DNA of 64,000 bases from Kitasatospora sp. SUK 42. Lineage in GTDB: Bacteria; Actinomycetota; Actinomycetes; Streptomycetales; Streptomycetaceae. The notes below the pieces were generated by a model. That model did not search any database, was not told the origin of the DNA, and saw only the letters and a list, made by a program, of their open reading frames with translations. The position numbers were made by a program, and so were the translations under genes. The DNA lies in NCBI RefSeq assembly GCF_015776785.2, contig NZ_LFMD02000007.1, positions 616,770 to 680,769 on the forward strand. Direction: 5' to 3'. Shown piece by piece: positions 59,123 to 64,000 of the stretch (position 1 is the first letter of the stretch; every line of letters starts with the position of its first letter).

Positions 59123-59446
59123 ATGAGTGCGCTTCTGACGGGCGCGGCGGGTGGGCTACTGCTTCCGGCCGGGCTGGTGGTGCTGTTCTTCCTGGGCGCG
59201 GTGGTGCGGCGGCTGCGCAGCCACCCGGCAGCGGGTCCGGGCGTCTCGGCGGGCGGCCGGGGCGCCGGTGCGACGGCCACGGAGGAACTCCACGCGCTGC
59301 TCTACCCGAGCAAGCGGGTGCAGCTGGAGCAGCGGCGGATCGAGCTGGTGCTGCGGGACGACGAGCACGACGGTGCGCCGAAGCGCACCGGGATCGACCT
59401 CGCGGGAGGGCGGGCGGTGATCCGGCGCGGGGCGGCGGGCGGGTGA
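59123..59446 (+). CDS. DUF6191-like small membrane protein
   Basis: A 107-residue protein. One N-terminal hydrophobic helix (LLLPAGLVVLFFLGAVVRRL) is followed by a conserved-looking soluble half, EELHALLYPSKRVQLEQRRI and ELVLRDDEHDGAPKRTGIDL, as in streptomycete DUF6191. Role unknown. The ATG at 59123 gives MSALLTGAAGGL; no strong ribosome site. Follows the AAA+ gene by 74 bases on the same strand and could be in its operon. A large palindrome follows. Confidence 0.8.
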   Translation: MSALLTGAAGGLLLPAGLVVLFFLGAVVRRLRSHPAAGPGVSAGGRGAGATATEELHALLYPSKRVQLEQRRIELVLRDDEHDGAPKRTGIDLAGGRAVIRRGAAGG

Positions 59447-59458
59447 CCGCTGACAGGT

Positions 59459-59506
59459 GACAGCCGACAGATAACAGATTTCGAAATCTGTCATCTGTCG
59501 GCTGTC
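59459..59506. terminator. Long palindrome after the DUF6191-like gene (terminator-like element, copy 1)
   Basis: Two 24-base arms beginning GACAGCCGACAGATAACAG and ending ATCTGTCGGCTGTC match at 23 of 24 positions with the centre TTTCGAAA, so the loop is only TCGA. It lies between convergent genes. A relative with the same AGATAACAG / CTGTCATCT core occurs after the MFS gene at 63401-63452. Confidence 0.85.
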
Positions 59507-59524
59507 GGCTGTTCACTGCCTGCT

Positions 59525-59564
59525 GTCAGCCCGTCAGCCCGTCAGCCCGTCAGCCCGTCAGCCC
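59525..59564 (-). repeat. 5 x 8-bp tandem repeat at the Cds1-like gene's stop codon
   Basis: GTCAGCCC is repeated five times exactly. The stop codon complement (59558-59560) and the last codons of the PLP-enzyme gene lie in the last unit. Confidence 0.9.
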
Positions 59565-60697
59565 GCCCACTCTCCGCCCGCCAGGAACGACTCCAGCGCG
59601 GCCCGGTACGGCGCGATGTCGATCCGCTCGCCCGCCAGCCACTCGTCCGAGTAGTACTTGTCCAGGTAGCGGTCCCCCGGGTCGCAGATCAGCCCGACCA
59701 CGCTCCCCGTCCGCCCCGCGGCCCGCATCTCGGCGACGATCCGCAGCGCGCTCCACAGCCCCGTCCCGGTGGAGGCGCCCGCCTTCTTCCCCAGGACCTG
59801 CTCCAGCACCCGCACGGCGGCGATCGAGGCGGCGTCCGGCACCTTCATCATCCGGTCGATCGCGCCGGGCACGAAGCTCGGCTCCATCCGGGGCCGCCCG
59901 ATGCCCTCGATCCGGGACCCGTTCTCGCACACGGCGCCCGGATCGTGGTTGACCCAGCCCTCGAAGAAGCAGGAGTTCTCCGGGTCCGCGACGCAGATCC
60001 GGGTGTCGTACTGCATGTAGTGCACGTACCGGGCGATGGTCGCCGAGGTGCCGCCCGTCCCGGCGGTGGCGACGATCCAGGCCGGCTCGGGGTGGGGCTC
60101 CAGCCGCAGCTGAGCGAAGACCGACTCGGCGATGTTGTTGTTGCCCCGCCAGTCGGTGGCCCGCTCGGCATAGGTGAACTGGTCCATGTAGTGCCCGCCG
60201 GTCTCCTCGGCGAGCCGGGCGGAGGCCTCGTACACCTCGTCCGAGCGCTCGACCAGGTGGCACTCGCCGCCGTGGAACTCGATCAGGTCGATCTTGGCCT
60301 GACTGGTGCTCTTGGCCATGACCGCGATGAACGGCACTCCGATCAGCTGGGCGAAGTACGCCTCCGAGACGGCGGTGGAGCCGCTGGAGGCCTCGATCAC
60401 CGGCTTGCCGGGGCGGATCCAGCCGTTGCAGAGCCCGTAGAGGAAGAGCGAGCGGGCGAGGCGGTGCTTGAGCGAGCCGGTCGGGTGGGTGGACTCGTCC
60501 TTGAGGTAGAGGTCGATCCCCCACTCGGCCGGCAGCGGGAAGCGCAGCAGGTGGGTGTCGGCGGAGCGGTTGGCGTCGGCCTGAACCTTGCGCACCGCCT
60601 CCTTGAGCCAGGCGCGGTACGCCTGGTCGGAGCGGTCGACGTCGACGGTCGGCTCGATGCCCCGGTCGCCACGGGTGCCGTCGGGCTGGGTGCTCAT
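59558..60697 (-). CDS. PLP-dependent cysteine synthase-family protein (Cds1-like desulfhydrase)
   Basis: A 379-residue fold-type II PLP enzyme. The Schiff-base lysine is in [20 protein letters not shown] (K about 76), the phosphate-binding loop and substrate residues are in [20 protein letters not shown], and [14 protein letters not shown] binds the PLP phosphate. Overall it resembles actinobacterial Cds1-type cysteine desulfhydrases (cysteine to pyruvate, sulfide and ammonia) more than CysK/CysM. GAGGGAG lies 9 bases before the ATG; a GTG two codons upstream is possible. Sulfur role is inference; the leader-peptide flavoenzyme is 18 kb away, so no operon link. Confidence 0.85.
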   Translation of the reverse strand: MSTQPDGTRGDRGIEPTVDVDRSDQAYRAWLKEAVRKVQADANRSADTHLLRFPLPAEWGIDLYLKDESTHPTGSLKHRLARSLFLYGLCNGWIRPGKPVIEASSGSTAVSEAYFAQLIGVPFIAVMAKSTSQAKIDLIEFHGGECHLVERSDEVYEASARLAEETGGHYMDQFTYAERATDWRGNNNIAESVFAQLRLEPHPEPAWIVATAGTGGTSATIARYVHYMQYDTRICVADPENSCFFEGWVNHDPGAVCENGSRIEGIGRPRMEPSFVPGAIDRMMKVPDAASIAAVRVLEQVLGKKAGASTGTGLWSALRIVAEMRAAGRTGSVVGLICDPGDRYLDKYYSDEWLAGERIDIAPYRAALESFLAGGEWAG

Positions 60698-60847
60698 GGT
60701 CACTGACTCCCTCGTTGCGGCCCCCCACTGCTCACTACGAGTGTACGAGCGTCACGATAAGTGACCGTTTCCAGAGCTCCAGCTTCCGCTTATCACCCCT
60801 GGGGCAACACCACTCCGCCGACGACCGCCGACGACCGCCGACGGCCC

Positions 60848-62122
60848 TCAGACCTGCACCGACTGCGGGTCCGCCAGGTACGGCCCCCAGCCGAGCTCGG
60901 CCGCACCCGCGAGCGCGCCGTGCGCCAGTTCCGCGCCGACGATCGGCACCCGTCCGCTGCGTCCCCACAGCGACCGGTCGGCGACGACCGCGCGCAGCCG
61001 GTCGGGCGCGGCCTCCAGCAGGTCGAGGTGGAGGCCGCTGAGCACCACCCGGTCCGGGTTGAGGATGTTGGCGACCCCGGCCAGCCCGAGCCCGAGCCGG
61101 TCGATGACGTGCTCCACCGCCGCCCGCGCCCGTTCGTCGGTCGCGGCGGCCCAGCACAGCTCGCGCGCCTGGTCGAGCAGCGGTCGACCAGGCTCCGGGG
61201 TGAGCCCGGCGGCGGCGAACAGCGCGTCGGGGTCGGTCTCGGAGTTGAGGCAGCCCCGGTTGCCGCACATGCAGGGACGGCCCTGCGGGTCGACGGTGAG
61301 GTGACCGACCTCCAGGGCGAGTCCGGCACTGCCGGTGTGCAGGTGGCCGTCGATCACCAGCGCGCCACCGACGCCGCGGTGGCCGGAGGTGACGAAGAGC
61401 AGGTGGCGGGCGCCGCGCCCGGCGCCGTGCCGGTACTCGGCGAGCGCGGCGAGGTTGGCGTCGTTGGCGATGGTGGTGGGCAGCGGGTGCACCGAGTTCG
61501 GGCCGTGGTCGGCGCGGCCCACCTCGACGTCGTACAGGTCGGCGACCGGGGTGCCGCTGGGCCAGGCGAAGTGCAGCGCGGCGAGCGCGGTGCCGTCGGG
61601 CTCGGTGACCGGGTTGGGCAGGGCGAGCGCGGCCGCCAGGCAGCGGCGGTCGGTCGAGCGGGCGAGCTCGGCACCCGCCTGGGCGACCGCGCGCAGCATC
61701 CGGACCGGGTCGGTGGCGGCGGGCAGCGGCAGGTGGACGGGCGGGTCGAGCAGTCCGCCGAGACCGGCCAGGGTGACGCTCAGCCCGTCGGAGTGGATCT
61801 GCCCGGCAACCACGACCGGGCCCTGCGGATCGATCGCCAGCCGGTGCGAGGGGCGGCCGCGGCCGCCGCCCGCCGGGCGCGAGTCGACGGTGATCAGGCC
61901 GAGCGCCTCAAGCTCGGCCGTGACCGCACCGGCGGTGGCCCGGGTGACGTCCAGCGCGCGGGTGAGCGCGGAGCGGGTCGGGGTCTGACCGGTGTGGATG
62001 AGCGAGAGCGCAGGGCCTAGCAGCGTCCGACCTCGGTCGGGGGCCGCGCGGCGGTGGGCGTCGCGCTGCGCGTCGGGGTCGGTCCCGGAGCGGGGCCGCG
62101 GGCTTGAAGGTGAGAGCTGCAC
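60848..62122 (-). CDS. ROK-family transcriptional regulator
   Basis: A 424-residue ROK protein. The N-terminal winged helix spans about 35-95 (LIHTGQTPTRSALTRALDVT, AELEALGLITVDS). The sugar-kinase-like domain has a DxGxT-like start (VVVAGQIHSDGLSVTLAGLG), the glucose-type motif LALEVGHLTVDPQGRPCMCG and CGNRGCLNSETD with the zinc cysteines, which is the ROK signature. The GTG fits a leaderless start, with CACAAT 6 bases before it. Divergent from the MFS transporter with overlapping promoters, so it probably controls a sugar carrier. Just after its stop codon is a 10-bp tandem repeat (CGCCGACGAC x about 3, 60816-60844). Confidence 0.88.
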   Translation of the reverse strand: MQLSPSSPRPRSGTDPDAQRDAHRRAAPDRGRTLLGPALSLIHTGQTPTRSALTRALDVTRATAGAVTAELEALGLITVDSRPAGGGRGRPSHRLAIDPQGPVVVAGQIHSDGLSVTLAGLGGLLDPPVHLPLPAATDPVRMLRAVAQAGAELARSTDRRCLAAALALPNPVTEPDGTALAALHFAWPSGTPVADLYDVEVGRADHGPNSVHPLPTTIANDANLAALAEYRHGAGRGARHLLFVTSGHRGVGGALVIDGHLHTGSAGLALEVGHLTVDPQGRPCMCGNRGCLNSETDPDALFAAAGLTPEPGRPLLDQARELCWAAATDERARAAVEHVIDRLGLGLAGVANILNPDRVVLSGLHLDLLEAAPDRLRAVVADRSLWGRSGRVPIVGAELAHGALAGAAELGWGPYLADPQSVQV

Positions 62123-62133
62123 ACCCCTATTGT
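62104..62133 (+). promoter_or_regulatory. Leaderless promoter for the MFS transporter, overlapping the ROK gene start
   Basis: TTGAAG (62104-62109) and TATTGT (62128-62133) are 18 bases apart, with the MFS GTG 7 bases after the -10 end (62140). The ROK start (62122, minus strand) lies inside this element, so the two transcripts overlap at their 5' ends and cannot be freely transcribed together. Confidence 0.7.
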
Positions 62134-62139
62134 GACTTT

Positions 62140-63372
62140 GTGTCGCTTCGAAACAAAATCCGTTCCCACCGCCACCCCGACCGCTCCCTCCCCCAGTCTC
62201 GCAGCACACCCCCCGTGGCCGACAGCCCCTGGGGCCCGGCACGTCTCGCGCTCACCGCCATCTTCGCCGTCGACGGCTTCCTCTTCGCCGCCTGGGTCGT
62301 GCGCATCCCGAACGTCCGCAGCCAGGTCAGCGCCTCGCACAGCACCCTCGGCCTCGCCCTGCTCTGCCTGTCGATCGGCGCCGTCCTCACCATGCCGGTG
62401 GTCGGCCGACTCTGCCTCAGGTACGGCTCACGGCCGGTGACCGTCGGCTCGCTCACCCTGCTCAGCCTCGCCGTCCCGCTGCCCGCGCACGCCCACTCGG
62501 TGTTCTCGCTCGGCGGGGTGCTGCTGCTGTTCGGCGCCGGGTACGGCGGCGCCAACGTCGCGATGAACAGCGCCGCCGTCGACCTGGTCGCGCAGCTGCG
62601 ACGACCCGTGATGCCGAGCTTCCACGCCGGGTACAGCCTGGGCGGGCTGCTCGGCGCGGGCTTCGGCGGGCTGCTCGCCGACCGGCTGACCACCGCCTGG
62701 GCCCTCGCGCTCTGCGGGCTGCTGGGGCTGGCGGTCACCGCCGGCGCGGGCCTCGCGCTGCTGCGCAGCCCGGCGGCGCCGATGGTCGTGCCGGACCGCT
62801 CGGCCGAGGAGGCGACCGGCCGCCCGGCCGCCGGGCGTGTCCGGGTGCTGGTCGTGCTGCTCGGCCTCACCGCGCTGTGCACCGCGTACGGCGAGGGCGC
62901 GATCGCCGACTGGACCACCCTCCACCTCACCGACGACGTCCACGCGAGCGCCGGGACGGCGGCCGCCGGGTACGCCGCGTACGCCTTCGCGATGACCAGC
63001 GGGCGGGTCGGCGGCACCTGGCTGTCCATCAGGCTCGGCCAGAACCGGCTGATGCTGCTCGGCGGGCTGACGGCTGCGGTCGGGATGCTGATCGCCGCGC
63101 TGGCTCCGGCCGCACCCCTCGCCATCGGCGGGTTCGTCCTGGTCGGGCTCGGCCTGGCCAACCTCTTCCCGCTCGCGATCGCCCGGGCCGGCACGACGGG
63201 TGGTCCGCAGGGGGTCGCGCTCGCCTCGACGCTCGGGTACGGCGGGATGCTGATCGGGCCGGTGGTGATCGGCTTCCTCGCCGACGCCGTCGGACTGCCG
63301 CTGGCCCTGACCACGGTCGCGCTCGCGGCCATCACGGCGGCCCTGCTGCCGCTGGCGGTCGGGCGGCGCTGA
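62140..63372 (+). CDS. MFS transporter
   Basis: A 410-residue major facilitator protein with about 12 hydrophobic segments. The first starts ARLALTAIFAVDGFLFAAWV after a polar N-terminus (RSHRHPDRSLPQ). The TM2-3 loop motif reads GRLCLRYGSRPV, and charged residues in VDLVAQLRRPVMPSFHAG fit the central region. Substrate unknown; pairing with a ROK regulator suggests a sugar or sugar derivative. The GTG at 62140 matches a leaderless start from the TTGAAG / TATTGT promoter. Two GCTGACGG repeats run on from the stop codon, then a palindrome. Confidence 0.88.
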   Translation: MSLRNKIRSHRHPDRSLPQSRSTPPVADSPWGPARLALTAIFAVDGFLFAAWVVRIPNVRSQVSASHSTLGLALLCLSIGAVLTMPVVGRLCLRYGSRPVTVGSLTLLSLAVPLPAHAHSVFSLGGVLLLFGAGYGGANVAMNSAAVDLVAQLRRPVMPSFHAGYSLGGLLGAGFGGLLADRLTTAWALALCGLLGLAVTAGAGLALLRSPAAPMVVPDRSAEEATGRPAAGRVRVLVVLLGLTALCTAYGEGAIADWTTLHLTDDVHASAGTAAAGYAAYAFAMTSGRVGGTWLSIRLGQNRLMLLGGLTAAVGMLIAALAPAAPLAIGGFVLVGLGLANLFPLAIARAGTTGGPQGVALASTLGYGGMLIGPVVIGFLADAVGLPLALTTVALAAITAALLPLAVGRR

Positions 63373-63400
63373 CGGACAGACGACGGCTGACGGACGACGG

Positions 63401-63452
63401 CTGACAGTTTTCAGATAACAGCTGATGAAATCTGTCATCTGAAAGCTGTCAG
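63401..63452. terminator. Palindrome after the MFS gene (terminator-like element, copy 2)
   Basis: CTGACAGTTTTCAGATAACA and its partner arm TGTCATCTGAAAGCTGTCAG match at nearly all positions (two G-T or A-C pairs) around a 10-base loop. The core AGATAACAG / CTGTCATCT is shared with the element at 59459. It lies 29 bases after the MFS stop codon. Confidence 0.8.
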
Positions 63453-63511
63453 CCGAAAGCTGTCACCCACCCGCTGACACCCCTCCCCCGCAGCTGGCAG
63501 GATGCGAGGCC

Positions 63512-64000
63512 ATGACGAACACCCGACGCATCCAGGTACTGCGGGCAAGCGAGCGCCCGGCCACCCCGTGGCTCAACGGAGGCGGGGTGACCAGGGAGGT
63601 CGCCGGATTTCCGGCCGGGGCCGGGCTCGACGGCTTCGACTGGCGGGTCAGCCTCGCGGACGTCGCGACGGCCGGGCCGTTCTCGCCCTTCCCCGGCATC
63701 GACCGGGTGATCACCCTGGTCGAGGGCGCGGGCATGGCACTCACCGTGAACGGCGCCGAGCAGCTGATCGACGCACCGTTCCGCCCGTTCGCCTTCCCCG
63801 GCGACGCCGCGACGGACTGCCGACTGCTCGGCGGGCCGGTGGTGGACTTCAACGTGATGACCCGCCGCGGCCGGGTCGAGGCCACCGTGGAGCTGGTGAG
63901 CACGCCCCGCACGGTGGAGGTCCCGGCCGAGGCGACCGTCCTGCTGGTCTGCCTCGCCGGTTCGGCCGTCGCCGACGGCACGCCGCTGGCCCGCCACGAC
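63512..64000 (+). CDS. hutD: HutD/Ves-family protein, 5' part only
   Basis: The first 163 codons of a gene cut by the right edge. It starts MTNTRRIQVLRASERPATPW and follows the HutD/Ves family: LNGGGVTREVAGFPAGAG, FDWRVSLADVATAGPFSPFP and GIDRVITLVEGAGMALTVNG, i.e. a small bicupin seen near histidine-use genes and as a cold-stress protein in E. coli. No hut gene is visible inside the window. GAGG lies 3 bases before the ATG. Function of this family is unsettled. Confidence 0.82.
   Translation, partial: MTNTRRIQVLRASERPATPWLNGGGVTREVAGFPAGAGLDGFDWRVSLADVATAGPFSPFPGIDRVITLVEGAGMALTVNGAEQLIDAPFRPFAFPGDAATDCRLLGGPVVDFNVMTRRGRVEATVELVSTPRTVEVPAEATVLLVCLAGSAVADGTPLARHD

Noticed and set aside
1-64000. 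Prophage, integrase, IS element, tRNA, attachment site or replication origin
   Set aside because: I looked for transposase or integrase motifs and clover-leaf ends and saw none in the window.

Overview
The window is very GC-rich, gene-dense actinobacterial DNA and looks like a Streptomyces or Kitasatospora chromosome. The evidence is an actinobacterial rRNA-operon leader at the left edge, a GylR-type glycerol operon, a DasR-type operator before crr-ptsI, DUF397, NsdA-like and DUF6643-type proteins, many GTG/TTG starts, leaderless promoters, and a TTA (bldA-type) codon in a small regulatory gene. I see no IS element, prophage, CRISPR array, tRNA or replication origin.

Layout. 1-0.2 kb: leader of an rRNA operon that runs off the left edge on the minus strand. 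0.3-13 kb: carbon uptake. This holds crr-ptsI of the PTS under a dre-like site, acetoacetate-CoA ligase, an NrtR-type Nudix regulator coupled to a zinc-ribbon Nudix hydrolase, homocysteine S-methyltransferase, and gylR followed by glpF-glpK-glpD with matching GylR operator candidates before gylR and glpF. 13-18 kb: an amidohydrolase divergent from a TetR regulator that lacks its stop codon, then gntK-gntP divergent from gntR. 18-26.6 kb: a metallophosphoesterase and a three-gene kleisin / KITE / SMC-like operon (MukFEB or Wadjet-like order, but with no recognisable JetD nuclease). This operon is the best candidate for an under-described system. 26.7-31.6 kb: a secreted IPT/TIG protein, 5-oxoprolinase pxpA-pxpB-pxpC with a chain of coupled mini-ORFs between pxpA and pxpB, and an APH(6)-like kinase. 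31.6-40.7 kb: an alpha/beta hydrolase divergent from a PadR regulator, a methyltransferase, uppP, a HEAT-like protein, a PAS-like protein with a TTA codon at position 5, an NsdA-like regulator and a phosphotransferase.

40.7-48.9 kb: an acyl-CoA-dehydrogenase-like flavoenzyme preceded by a leaderless, cysteine-containing leader peptide (probable sulfur attenuator), a roughly 740-base stretch with no gene, an orphan DUF397 protein, an orphan dhaM, a Nudix protein, a short sugar transferase, a polysaccharide deacetylase and a racemase. 48.9-64 kb: an HpnB-like glycosyltransferase, a methyltransferase, a DsbA-like protein with a CGHS motif, a GT4 glycosyltransferase, mscL, a Pro/Gly-rich protein, a MOSC protein, a beta-helix/AAA+ fusion behind eight 16-bp direct repeats, a Cds1-like PLP enzyme, a ROK regulator divergent from an MFS transporter, and the start of a HutD-family gene cut by the right edge.

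Three themes cross the window. PTS-linked carbon control recurs (crr, ptsI, dhaM, glycerol and gluconate genes) although ptsH, dhaK and dhaL are absent. Translational coupling by ATGA/GTGA overlaps is common and sometimes runs through tiny ORFs. Short tandem duplications straddle or abut the stop codons of at least ten genes.
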